Origin: Cucumis sativus | Taxonomy: Eukaryota > Streptophyta > Magnoliopsida > Cucurbitales > Cucurbitaceae | DNA length: 64,000 bases | Assembly: GCF_000004075.3 (NCBI RefSeq) | Contig: NC_026655.2 | Coordinates: forward strand, 21,623,489 to 21,687,488 | Reading direction: 5' to 3' | Part shown: positions 24,307 through 37,087 of the stretch, one piece after another | Layout of the letters: each line of letters begins with the position of its first letter | Position numbering within the stretch: the stretch's first letter is position 1 | Program-made: the position numbers and the translations under genes | Notes under the pieces: model-generated | What the model was told of the DNA's origin: nothing | Database searches by the model: none | The model's input: the letters and a program-made list of their open reading frames with translations, nothing else

Positions 24307-27300
24307 ATTACGGCTAACTTTCAGGTTGGATGCTTAATCTTGCTGAGTTTTTGCGTATACCTTATTATTGAGTGTTATATTAAGTTTTACTGGAGCGACA
24401 GTACAGCTTTGGTATCTGGGAATTTTGACATACTATCGATTTGATAGAATTCATTGTACTTCTGCGGCTTAGTTCGTAAACTATTTGAATTATATTTGTC
24501 CTAAATTATTTTTCCTTTGATTTTATTTATTTATTTTGTTTCTAAGACTGGGTTCTGCTTTCGTCTCTAATGAACAGTCTGTGTGTTAGGAATTGGTGGA
24601 TTTCTCGAACTTAGCAACAAGTTCTGTATCAAACACGGGAAATGGTGAACCCCAGATAAAATTTAGCTTTGGAAAGCAGTATTATTGAGTTTCTTGAAAT
24701 TTGAAAGCTTTCTTTTTTGTTTAAGTGTGTTTAGTAAGACAAGAATACACGGCTTGTTTGTTATTGGCTTTTGGGACTATTTTAAGACATCAGCTTTCTA
24801 ATTTTGTTTTTTAAACTATTCCCAATAACTGTAGTTAGATGACTTGTATGAATTAAGAATAAGTTTAATTTGTATTTGTGATTTGGATAATTGCATCGGG
24901 CAGTAGTTTTAGGGTTAGTAGTTAAGTGTATGATAACAGTTTTAAAGATTGCTAATAGACTCTTGTTAATGATATACTCTACTTCTCTAAATTTGTTATA
25001 TTTGTAAATTTTTTTAGTGTTATATAGTACTAATACTTTGAGATTAACAGTCACATTTGTAATTGTTCTTGGAAAGGAATAACATAATTTATTCTAAGAA
25101 ATGGACATGTAGTGTGAAACTAAATTAAAAGGGAAAAAAACCCTAAAAATAGTTCACCAAAAATATGTAAACTGAAATTTTGTTCTGAATCTCTGATAAA
25201 GCAAAAAAGTCCTTTTTATCATAAATAGCTTTCAAACAACACCACGTTACTTTTTTCAGTTGAACCACTGAGTACTTAACTTTACTCTTCAGCTTATCAT
25301 TCCTCACTACGCTACACTTCTCAGTTAGATCACTTCTTGAAAGTGTAATTAAAGTTGGTTAGATATGCTTGTTTTGATCTTTATTGTGTAGTCTCCACCA
25401 TAGAACGATCATGCAGGTAAGGAAGTCCACTAATAAGCAATCTAAGATTTCCCTTCAGCATAGTGGGTTTATTACCTGTTTTCTTCTTGCGGAAATTACA
25501 CTTCCACATGCAAGTTTTGCTCAATGAACTTTTTCTGCCACAATGACCATAATTCAATTTATGGCTTGATATTGTTACCAAAATTGTTAAGAAATTTATT
25601 GTTTGTTTTCATGCTTGCTTTCTTCTCATGTAATGGCTACGTGGATATTAATATTTGAACTGTTATTGTTATTTTGTCCTATGCCTATTCATATAATTTT
25701 CTCTTCTTTTAGCGCACGGATCCAGTAGAACCGCGGGAGTTGAACGTTTTAGGTCAAATCAGTCCCCTCTTTGGATGTTAAGAAAGTTTAAGATTAAGTT
25801 GTATGAATTTCGGTCAGATAATTGTGATAGTATATGTAAAACTAAACAATTTTGATCTAAGAAGATGCACTAAATTATAATCTGTTTGACCTTACACTGC
25901 AAAAGTTTTCCTTTTATAATCTGCTATGCTTTTAGACCAACTGCATCAAGTAGTAAGCATGTTATTTTTACGCCATGTTTTTAACCTTGGGAGTTCTATG
26001 ACAACCTGAGTAAAAGTTACAAACATCATCCAGGTGTGATCTAAGATGCATGACACTGTAGTTACAGGAGGGAAGGGATGGTCTAATCTCATCACATTGA
26101 AAAACTTGCCCATCACCTCTGGTGAATTATAGAAGTATCAAAGGGCACACCAAATGATCCTTATCAGTGGAATGGATATGTGTGTTGTTGATTCTCTCCT
26201 TCTTAGGATGACGTTGAAAGGTTAATTTTCCTTTGATGAATGCCTGATTGGTTATCTTGAATATAGCCTTGGTACTTGGTTTTTGGTTTCAGTTTGATAC
26301 GCAAATATCTTTTATAAGTTTTTCTACTTGGTTAAATTGGTCCGAACTTCTCTATTGGTTGACTACCTTAACTTATGATTAGCATGCCCCACTTGCAGAT
26401 GTCACTCTGGAAGGAATTTGCTTTCGATATGGTCTCTGACATAGAGACAGCAGAGGACAGGACGTCCAGATTGATGATACGCAACATGTACTTAAACATT
26501 TCCTATCAATTATATTATTACGTTGTCTATCAGTAAGTCAACAATTGCCAATTATTGAATACCTTTGAGATATTGAAACTGTATCTCCAAGAAGATTGAG
26601 ATTTTCATTTTCATTCTAGTTTGTGCAACTCATATGCACTTATGTCACAAGCTCTAGTGGATGTACTCTAGTGAAGCCTCTCGGTCTCTTGACTAATAAT
26701 GACTGCTGTGAAACTTGATGATTATACAAGTTCACGGTCTCTCTCCACTGAAAATCTTTTCTTCATTCTTTCCTCTTCAGAATTTGGATTCAACTTCTCA
26801 ACAAAGTCACATCATAATAGTAAATATTACTATTCATAGATATAAGTGAGGGCTATCTTACCCATCCCCATGTTTATGTTGATCTTTATTTGATTTACAC
26901 ATGGCTAATAATTGCTTATTTTGGGAAATCCAGCTTCTTGGTTTGTCCTTTGCCTAAACTAGACGTGCTCATGTCTAGAGATGTCACTCAGTTCCATGTG
27001 CAAACTAAATATTACAGTGAATTATCCTTCCCTCAGGTGTTCGGTGACTTTCAGCTCCATGGCTCCTTTATAATCAAGGGATGGATCTTCTGTTATCTCA
27101 AATTTCTTATCAAATTCAAAAGCTATTTCTTGTCAAGGTGTTTATTGACTAAAACTGTCCAATTTATGGGCATTGTTATCCCCCAAGTTTCCCAGGCCCG
27201 AGCAAGATGCCTTAATATTAGTAAGGAAACATAATTTAAAATATCTGACATTAATTAAATTTTCAAAATAGGGGTTCTCTCTATTTTTCTGTTTAGTAAA

Positions 27301-29520
27301 TAGAAATAGAAGATTCAAACGATAGAGATGAAAAAAAAAGCATTTTTCTTTTGCTTTGGATCAAAATATTGCTTGCTTAGTAGAATTAATAGTGAAACTA
27401 CACGTTAGCGTATCAACAAGTTCCACACTATATTTAAAAGAATGCTTACTCTCGAAATATTTGAAATTTACCCGTGTTGCTACATGAAAGAATTATTTTG
27501 TACCATTATCTTTTTTATATATATTTTCTTAAGAAGGGTCTATGTTTTACTTGTGTCTAATAACCCAAGGAAAAGTTATGGTTTAACTATACATTTATTC
27601 TCTTAAAAGTTTTTTAACTTTAAAAGATACTAAGATTGTTGAAATTTAAATTTTATGTCTAATGAGTTATTAAACGTTATAAAAAGAATACTTTTTTTAA
27701 CTTGAAAGTTAAAATTTATACCAATTGGTTTTGGCTAAATTATATAAAAGGACTCTAAACTTTCCACTTTATACCAACAATATAAAGTCCACCAATTTTA
27801 ATTTTGAAATTCTAAATATGTGACAAAACTCTAAGAAAATTAAATAGAATCAAAGTAACCAATTCAAGTTAATAGCATATTTCACAATAACGCAAACCAA
27901 CAAAACAAACCTAACATGTTAATTTTAAAAAAATTTAAAGATAGACTATAAGTTAAAAAATAAAGTGAGCTTAAGAAGGAAAAAATAACATCAAACTTGG
28001 TTTCATTGTTTTATGAGTATAGATATTAAATATTTGGATTCTAAATTTGTAGGATAATTAATGTAACTAAACCACATAGATGAGTTCAATTTAACAAAAA
28101 TAGTTTATGGTTATGTTAATTAGCTACTTAGTTAATAAACTAAAAAAATAAAAGAGTAATTTTTAACTAATTAAAAAGTATTAGTTGAAATTTACTAAGT
28201 TTATAAATTAATAAAAATTAATAGTATATTAATAGATAATTTATATTAATTTATAAATTAATTAAGCTATATTGTTAGTTTTCAAATACAAAAACCTCAC
28301 ATTTTTTCGGATGGATTTTAAAGTTCGCTTGATAATAATAGTTTCGGTTTTAAAAAAATGAAATTTTGTTAAACAAACTAGAATATTAAATGTCCGATGA
28401 AATAAACGGGACCTAAAAGTAGGTAAAATAACACTTCAACAAATTTTCAAATATTTGAGCACTTTGAATTATGCATCAATAGAGGAATAAGGTTGTTGGA
28501 TTATTCCCTTTATTTTCCTTAAGAATGAGTTGGTAAGGAATAAGGAGGATGGGATGAAAGATATAACAAAAATGATTTAACCTTAACCATTGGATCTATA
28601 TCTAGGGTAAAAGAATTGACTATTGAGATTAAATGAGGGAGAGAATAACATTTGGGATTGCAATTTCATGTGATCCCAACATTTTCTTCTTTTTCTTCCA
28701 TCTCTTTTCAACAACCTATCTTTCTTGTTTTAACCGATAACACTTTTCATCCATCAATTCGTTTTAACCGATAACACTTTTCATCCATCAATCAATTTGT
28801 GTTTGTTGATTATAAATTTAAAAGTACGAATCTATTACGTTCTCACCGTTAAACATGACCTGAAATGTGTCGTCGTCATTAATTTCATTAGGATCACACT
28901 AGGAAACATTAAATGTGCCAAAGACCCTCTTAGTAGAAACCTAAACCTCCTAGAGGGTCTTCAATACGAGACTAAACAGTAAACATACAACTTTACCATT
29001 CAAATATTCTATTTGATTAAACAGACAATTATGATTGATTTTATTCACTTTCTGACTGAAATTGCTTTTATTATTTTTAAGATCACCTGAAAACATTTAT
29101 TTGTTTTAAAATGAAATTTGACATATAGAAGTATACAATATGTTTCACAACTCCAAGTGATTCAGAGTGTCATTACAACAGAAGATGAATAAATAAATAA
29201 AGATCAATAAACAAAAGTAATTATTCATAAAGTTGAATTCCTGTTCAAGCAGAGCCATATAGTAATATATATAATCTTCTAGCATGGATGATTTTCTTGC
29301 ACCCCTTGAACAAGATAAAAGAAAAAAAGAACAATTTTTAAAAGAAAAGGCAAGATATAAAAATGGAACAAAAATAAACAAAGGTTGAAAGACAAAAAAT
29401 AACTCTTATCTAAATTGATTCTGCATATCATCTTAAGAATACAGCTCCAACATTCTCCAACCACACAACCTAAAGAGCCGCCTATACTAAACCAAAAATG
29501 GAATACAAATGTAAACTATC
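24307..29520. other. Intergenic between LUX and TOC75, no gene seen
   Basis: It begins with the LUX 3' UTR. AT-rich sequence follows, including low-complexity stretches around 27.6-28.4 kb and an imperfect repeat of CGTTTTAACCGATAACACTT or close variants at about 28725-28785. A short exon-like open stretch at about 26399-26490 (SLWKEFAFDMVSDIETAEDR) has no partner exon that I can find. A 114-codon frame at 26890 looks random. Confidence 0.5.
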
Positions 29521-32500
29521 TCAAAACCTTTCTCCAAAACGGAAAAACAAAGCACCTGTGCCTGAGTTATTGTCCACAGCATACTCGGCCCGAACAAGCC
29601 CTAACTTCACACCAGCACCATATGACGAACCACGCCCCGTTCGCCTATATACCTCCGTTGGGTTTCCCTTCACATCTTTTGAACTTCCAAGATCGTTCCC
29701 ATGTTCGGCAAATGCATATACATGTGTGCCTTTAACAGGGATTCGTAGCTCGGCTGCAAGCTGAAGAAAACCAATAGGCTAGAAATTAGAAGGCTGCTTT
29801 CTAAATTCATGTGAAGAGTTAAACATTTTCGAGCACGTTTAAGATGGATTTACCTCGAGGATGTTTCGTGCTGCACCCAACTCACCCATATTGTAACCTC
29901 TCACAGAATAGGGTCCTCCAAGGGTAAAAGCATCATAACTTGGAAGGTCTCCTACACAGCCACCATAATGGCCATGGAGGACAAGCACGGGAGGAGGTGG
30001 TTTGCCGGCACCTTCCTCGACCTCCTTCAGCTGCAAAAACCGCGTCAATGTAAGTTGGTGGCGGTTGAAGAACGGATAATTGCTGCCCACCCCAATGCCT
30101 TGGTCTACCTGTAAAATACAAGTGATATTAAAAAATCAACAACAGAGAAACTTTGTCTTGCTCCATTTCAAAAGTCGTAAAAACTTTTCATACTTTGATT
30201 GGAAGCACCTGAGCAGACGGCACTAACACCACCCATACACATTTCATTTCAGTTACAAGTTCTAAAATCTTAGTCACAATTTCAACTAAGAGGAAGAAAT
30301 CGTAGGGAAAAACAAACATATGAAATGAAACAAACATACTCACATTTTAAATGTAAAAACAAGCAATCGAAACAGTAGATATCCACCATGGCACACAAAC
30401 AGTCAAAAGATAGTTCTGTAGCATGAAGGAGCACAAAACCCTTTTAAATCTGTCTTCTTTCTAACCATGAGTTAGAACTAAAAATAGGTGAACAGTTGAT
30501 TTATTAAAACAATAAAAGGGTCACAAACAGGTCAAGATGCAAATATAAAGACAGGCTCGCACCTGAAACACATTCCTCTTGCTAACTATAGTGCCACTAA
30601 CGAATTAGTACTATCCATTATTTAGTGTGAAAAGGAAGGAAAACAGTTGCTTCGATGAAACAATGAAAAGGGTAATCACTACATGGCATCAAATTCATAA
30701 AATACAAACAGGTCACAATACAGATACTAAGACAGACTCGCACCTGAAATACATTCCTGTCGCCGACAATAGCACCATTAACAAATTTTGTATTATCCCG
30801 CGTTATATTTGCTTGTAAAAATGCCATCCTATCGGTACCAGTCCCACTTAGAGTTGTGGGTGGTCCATCAGCACTAATACCTCCACCAAGTAATGCCCTC
30901 TGGCCATTTGGACAGATATTACTACTTTCGTCCCTTGTGATTATCTCTTCCACAACAGCCCCATAAGTAAATTTGCTTTGGCGGGTGAAATTCTATTCAA
31001 CAAATGGCCACAACATCAGAACACTGTTTCCAAAATATGCTACAAAAGGTGATAAATCTAGAAAATATAATCAGTCACTGATAAGCACCTCAGTAATGTT
31101 AGCTTTAACACCAGCTCGATCAACCCATATAGGTGGAACTTCATCTGCCCCTGGTCCGCCAGTGAAGACAGGACTCAGTTTTCGGCTGTTGAAGCAGCTA
31201 ACTCGAAGAGTTCGGTTGCGTGGGCTATAGATACCATCCAAATATGGATGCACATACTCAAGCTTAAATGAAAGGTCATCCTGAATGAGGAAAATTGTTA
31301 TTTTATCATTCAAAATTGTTTGGGATAAATAGCCTGAAGCAGTGAAAAAGAAAAACTATACCATGACTCTGATTGGACTACCTGAGGATTGAAGAAGTTA
31401 CTAGTTGTTATAGTGCCAAGAATAGATCGATTTAATCCTTTGATATTTCGATGTTCAAAAGTAACCGTTCCACCAGGCTGCAGTGAAGCCTAAAAGCACA
31501 AAGCCCACAAAAAAGAAATATGGCCAATCATAATTCACATCTAAATGATGTCGTAAAAGTAATGGACATAAGCATAAGATAAAATAAATATACAAGAAAC
31601 TCAGACATGACATACCAAAGTGGGACGTCCACCACGCCCAGGCACAATGCTCCATTCTGAACTGACTTCAGCAGTTTTCTGGTCCAGTTCTTTAAGTTTA
31701 ATTTCAACAATAATCCCACCTTCATTCTTTTCGTCAGGTCGTGGATTCACTTCAATATTTGAGAACAAGGCAAGTGAGTTGATGTTCCTCAGAGCTTGCT
31801 TTCCTGCTTCTATGTTAAAAACATAGCCTGGGCGAAGCTGTAACACACAATTCAAAATTTTCAAAACATAGCCTGCTTCTATGTTAAGAATGCCTAGCCC
31901 CTCTACAAAGTTGCAAACTAATTTGTGCATTCAATGATCCAAGAAAACAATTATAACCAAAAATTCATTTGAGGTCATGTTAGCATTCAAAAGAACATTC
32001 TGGCCATAGTATGAATTTTAATTTTCAAGCACCAATAAGTGAATATTTGTTTCTCTTCTTTAAAATCAACACCAGATATACAATTTTGGTTTATAAAACA
32101 AAATTAGTTTGGACTTTGGAGCACTGCCATGTCTATTTAATCTCTAAACTTAAAAAAAATAATAATAACATTAAGATATCCATTATGTTTCTAGATTTTG
32201 AATTGTGAACTCCATAAGCCCCTCCTTTAAAAACCATTGCCTAAACAATGATGTTGACTCATTTGGAACAATGTGATGAAGAACAGTAGAAAGAAGTAAA
32301 CATGAACAAAATATATAGAATGACAGTCCAAAAAAGGATTCCATATAAACGCCACATTATTAAAAAAATTCTACTTCCCTTCTATGTTGTGTCAGAGACT
32401 CAGACTTAACGTTTCTCCAATGACATGTAGGATAACAGCATTATCGCAGTTGTCTACATAATTGAAACTCTTTTAAGTTTTAAGAATGAAATAGCCACAA

Positions 32501-33749
32501 CCATCAAGCTTCATGATCAGATTTTTAATTTAACTACAACTATTATTACAACCAAACACCAAGTGAAGAATTTAAAGGATTCTACCTGTTTGGGCAGTTC
32601 CCTCCTCACCACAGAGAGTTGAGTATTTCCCTCAACAACATTACCAAGTTTATCTTGGAACTGAATCACCAACTGAGTTATGTCCCCTTCCACAACCTCA
32701 CAAACAACCTCCTTGGTATTCAAATTCCCAAAATTCACCACCTGAGCACAAGCGTACCCTTCATCATGGTACCATTTCTGAACCATATCCCGAATCTGCT
32801 GCAAACTCCTCGCACTGACCTTCCCCTGAGTTCTCAACATCAGAAGCACATCCCTATACACTGCCTCTGGCAACATACATGGTCTCGCCCTCTCAATTCT
32901 CCTCTTGTAATCCCTCTCTTGGCTCCTATAATACTCCATCTTCTCTTTGTCCGTCATATCAGCGTCCATTTCCATTGGCTTCGTCTGTTGCATAAGACCA
33001 ACATTGATACATCTAAACCTCTCGGCAGATTGCCAAGTACTTTCAGTGAACAAAATTCTGACACCAATAGTACCATCAGCGTTAGTATTCGAATCCAAAT
33101 CAACCCTCTCAAACATCCCACAAGTCGCAAGAGTTTCCAGCTCTTTCTGAAGCTGAGCCTTGGTGTATACCCCACCAGGTCTCAACGAAACCATCTCAAA
33201 GAACGAGTCCTCAGTACCAACGGTGATTCCTCTCCGACGATCAAAGAATAAAATATCAGAAACCTTATATTTCTTAAACCCACTAAGCTTATTGAGCTGG
33301 ACAACAATGTTAGCAGGCAAACCATGAGAATCCCACTCCTGATTCTGACGCTCATCAGCCAGTGCAGCAGAGGAAAAGAATTTCCTCCAAAACCCACCAC
33401 TATCCCCACCACCACCACCACCACCTCCACCACTCCCACCACCAAATCCACCACCCCCACCAAAGTTTCCATCCCCATTTCCAAGAAAAGAACAGAATTT
33501 GAGAACAAGGGTAACAGAGGAAGACAGAGCAAGGGCTTTAGCGATGGATTTGAGATGGGGTTTTGAAGAGGTGGATTGAATGGGTTCTGGGGTTTGAGAA
33601 GAGGAAGAAAGATGGCATTTGAAGGTGGGAAGATGGGGGTTGATAGAAGCAGCGGTTGGAGGCGGAATCCGGCAAGTGCGACGGGAAACCGGTGAGTTGG
33701 GGAAATTAGTGGAAGTGGGGAGATGGGTATGAGCGGCGAGGGCTGGCAT
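29521..33749 (-). CDS. TOC75: TOC75 (Toc75-III), chloroplast outer-envelope protein translocation channel
   Basis: Toc75 is the Omp85-type channel of the TOC complex (with Toc159 and Toc34) that imports nuclear-coded preproteins. Exons on the minus strand: 33749-32586, 31837-31616, 31489-31382, 31280-31089, 30992-30744, 30108-29854, 29760-29521; all phase 0, total 809 aa plus stop, close to the usual 809-818. The N-terminus is a bipartite transit peptide: a Ser/Thr/Pro-rich part, a glycine-rich stretch at about residues 91-119 that holds the protein at the envelope, then a peptidase-like site near SSAALADE (126-133). Three POTRA domains follow (about 140-450; FRCINVGL, WYHDEGYACAQVVNFGNLNT), then the beta-barrel (GGPGADEVPPIWVDRAGVKA, SYDAFTLGGPYSVRGYNMGE) ending GALFFRFGERF. 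All motifs are intact, so it should be functional. Confidence 0.97.
30500..30616 (-). repeat. Decayed duplicate of the TOC75 exon 5 end, inside intron 5
   Basis: The stretch 30500-30616 resembles 30650-30796, which covers the end of exon 5 and its donor. Shared text includes ACAAACAGGTCA, then GCTCGCACCTGAAA or GACTCGCACCTGAAA, then CATTCCT. The copy keeps a CAG|GTGCGAG donor and codes for something like VSGTIVSKRNVFQ against VNGAIVGDRNVFQ in the true exon, but has a one-base deletion. It has no acceptor of its own that I can see. Confidence 0.75.
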
Positions 33750-33824
33750 TTTTGGGACGGAAGGGCAAAGAGAAAAAGAAAAAGAGGAGATAAGGGAAGA
33801 AGAAATGGGGATTTGGGTTTTGCG

Positions 33825-33844
33825 CTCTCTCTCTCTCTCTCTCT
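33825..33844 (-). promoter_or_regulatory. (GA)10 tract in the TOC75 leader
   Basis: Ten CT units on the plus strand read as (GA)10 on the TOC75 strand, about 75 bases before the ATG. Such tracts in plant leaders and promoters are bound by BBR/BPC GAGA-binding factors. A role here is inference. It is followed by an eight-C run (33847-33854). Confidence 0.5.
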
Positions 33845-33849
33845 ATCCC

Positions 33850-36800
33850 CCCCCTGTTTACTTCTTTTCTTTGCTTCCTTCACTTCTCTCTATTGGGGTT
33901 TTTCGAAAATCGATACTCTTTTTTCTTTTTCCTTTTCTTTATATTTTCCTGATGGCGACTTTTACAATGTTGATTTTTTTATTAATATTGTTATTACTTC
34001 CTAATTTCTATATTTGTCCCTTTTTTTTCTTAAGAAAATTATTTTAAACAAATCATAACTTCCCAATAATATTTACAAAATAAATAATATTTACGATAAT
34101 ATTTTCACATATTCATAAATATTTTAGTTTCTTTTAAAACGACATTTTTTATTATTATAATACTAATGATTTTTTAAAAAAAATTAATTTAATGACATTT
34201 TAATAATGAAGTCTTTTTGAATTCTCACCTAACAATTAGCTTTGAGGAATTTTTTTAAATGAGATTTTTTTTTTAATTTGAAATTTGTCTTTAATTCTAT
34301 TTCACTCTCGTCCTAAAAAGAGTATGACAAGTTATGTTTGGTGAACCTTACAACTAAATGAGTGGAAGTTGAGCGTTGATATTTCGTAAAAAAAAAAAAA
34401 AGGAGTGTCGTAGTGGTTTGGCTAGGTGGTGTGTAACTCGCCTGGATCTTTGAAATGAGCAAGTTTTAAGGAATACTCTACATAGGTGGTCATACTAGGA
34501 GCTCGAGTGATGGTGAGTGGTCTAGCCTTGTTTCTCTCTTCTACTAGTTATCTCCCAATGTTCCTTGATTGTTGAATATGATGTGAGAGAGGTGGTGAAT
34601 TTGATTTACAACGGCTCTCCAAATTTTAATGAGGTAACAAATGCAGTTGTTGAAAATTGAGATTTTTCAAATCAATATTTTTTTACATTCCACTAATTTT
34701 ATTATCCCACCCTCTGAAATTTTTCTCTAAGTAGGGTTTATCGAGGAAAGCATCATCTAAGTAGTTCAACAAATATACAAAAGAACATTCGAGCGACCAA
34801 ATATCAAACATATAGAGCATGAAAAATCACAAATCAGATGAAAGATCTTTATAACTTCTTATTTGAGAAAAAGTCTATTAGAAAAATGAACAGTATATTC
34901 TAAAAAACTCCTAAAAAAATATCTTATAAAATTATGTGACAAGATCGTAACAATATATTGGTGCTTTTTGAAATTATTAGACAAGAATTTAAAAGTGACG
35001 TATTTATTGATAATGAATGGAAAGTACATTTTCAAATTCTCACTTTATTGAATGGTACAAATGTTTTAGGTTCACAAGGCCTTTTCCAATAGTTTCTTGA
35101 ACCTTTTCCAATAGTTTCTTCTTCCTTGGTGACTACACCTAAAGTCAAAAGAGAAATTGATTGGAAAAGGAGTGAGCATATATAATTGGAAAGAAACATG
35201 TACTTAACAAAAATATAACTATCAATCTTAAATGTGATAGTTTTTTTAACTTTTAAGGATGTGTGAAATAGATTTTCTTTAAGTTTTCTAAATTTTAAAA
35301 AACAACTAATCTATTGTATTTATTTGAAATTTATATATAATTTTGAATCATACATTTGAATTTTTGTACATGGTAAATTTATTAGGGGTGTAAGTTCAAC
35401 CCGAAATAAATGTTGAGTTGGGTTGAAAATTTTAGTATTTTTTGGGTTGAGTTGGATTGGGTATCGAATGTTGAGGTTGAAAATTTCGGTTCAACCAAAC
35501 CCAACCCAAATTAATAATATATATATGATTTTTATTTAATAAAAGTAAAGTTATGAGTATTTTATTAAACGATCGTTTGAAAGTAAAAACTAAACGATCA
35601 CGGAGTAAACGATTGTTGGGTTGAGAATGACAAAAAAAAAAACAATACAACTCCACAAACCTAACCTATATTTTACAAGTTGGGTTGAGAAATTCGAGTT
35701 ATTAGGGTTGCCAACCCAACCAACCTGAAAATAAGGGTTGGGTTGAGAAAGTCTCTAAATCCAACCCGTTGACCCCTAACATTTATGATTAAAAAAAATA
35801 GAATTATAAAAAATATGTCTGAACTATGAAGTTTGATTTCAATTACATTCCTCAACTACAAAAAGTTTTGTTTGAATTTTTGAAAATTAAAATTTGTGTG
35901 AAGACATCCAATTTTTTAGATTAATATTAGAAGAAGAATGTTTTCTTATGCTCTCAATCAAAAATCAAAGTTTTAAATTTATTTGCATATATAGGTATTG
36001 GCTTTGTCATTTTAGGTGCTTGATATGTGTATATACATATGCCATATCCTTTCTTTCATGATGTTCGATCTATATTTTATTTTTCATACCAAGTGACCAA
36101 ATCAAACCTATGTAACTTTTTCCTAGTAGTGAATATATAGGAGGAGGTGGGGAAGAAAATGGCCATATATATTAAAGATTTAGGTTGAATAAACGTCCAT
36201 AAGTTACGAAGCATGATATCATCTTTTGAAGAGATAAATTTATTTATGAATTACGTATATGAAACGATCGAAAATGATACATTATTTAAGTGAACGCATA
36301 AACCAATAATTTTCAAAATAAATGGTGGAAATGATACTTAAAAAAAAAAACTTACATGTTGTCTTATGTAGTCCAGACAATTACTCTGTAAAATATCGTC
36401 ATGTAACATTTTTTTTAAGAAAGCTGAACTGTGTTTTTTTCTCTATACACTAAAGAGAGATGCACGAGATTGTGTTGTACCTAATCATCGTTATATATAG
36501 ATATATATATTTATATATAGAAACACAAACTTAAATGATAAGTACTTTGTTGGCCAATAGCTATAAGAAAAAGTAGTAATAATAAAGAAACACATCATCC
36601 TAGAATTTTAATTCAAGTTTAAGCAATATTTCACTTTTTTAGTTTAGCTATATCCAAATAGGATCAAACATTTGACCTTTTGATTGATAGCATATGCCTC
36701 AACCAATTACGATACGTTTAGTTACTTGTTTTTATATACATAATAGTATCTTTTATTGCACACGTTTATATTCTTTTTTAAAAGGAGGGAGGGTTTTTTT

Positions 36801-37087
36801 TTTGAAGACATGGAGTTGATTTGTTTTGTGTGTATTGGTCAATTGCTAAGATGTAGGCTTATGTAAAGGAGAAAGAAAGGGTTTGATAATCACTCATGTT
36901 GGATCTTCCTTTTTGAAGAAATTTAGCCCACAAATATATTTAGTATATAACAAAGAAACTACATGTGGTTCTTGTTTAATTTCTCACCTCCCTTCAAATT
37001 CCTCTCATCTTCAACTCCATATATACACATGCTCTCATTGAGACATAATTAAATAGAAACAAAAGGAAAAAGACTCACCAAATCATC
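33850..37087. other. Intergenic between TOC75 and the LTI65-like gene
   Basis: The stretch holds the divergent upstream regions of TOC75 (left) and the LTI65-like gene (right), and a TIR-bearing repeat at 35384-35785. A TATA-like CCATATATACAC is at about 37017-37028, about 60 bases before the LTI65-like ATG. I saw no ACGTG core within roughly 150 bases of that ATG. No gene is seen. Confidence 0.55.
35384..35785. repeat. Non-autonomous element with short inverted ends (hAT-like MITE?)
   Basis: Left end TTAGGGGTGTAAGTTCAACC, right end inverted TTAGGGGTCAACGGGTTGG. The inside has many forms of 'gggttgagttgggttg' on both strands, and no ORF. The AGGGGTGT-type end recalls hAT non-autonomous elements. 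I could not find a clean 8-bp target-site duplication, so the family is tentative. Confidence 0.5.

Noticed and set aside
26890-27234. 114-codon plus-strand frame
   Set aside because: No domain or plausible gene context; looks like a random open stretch.
32619-33251. 210-codon plus-strand frame
   Set aside because: Antisense shadow of TOC75 exon 1.
33182-33883. 233-codon minus-strand frame
   Set aside because: Alternative frame of TOC75 exon 1; the TOC75 frame matches the family throughout.
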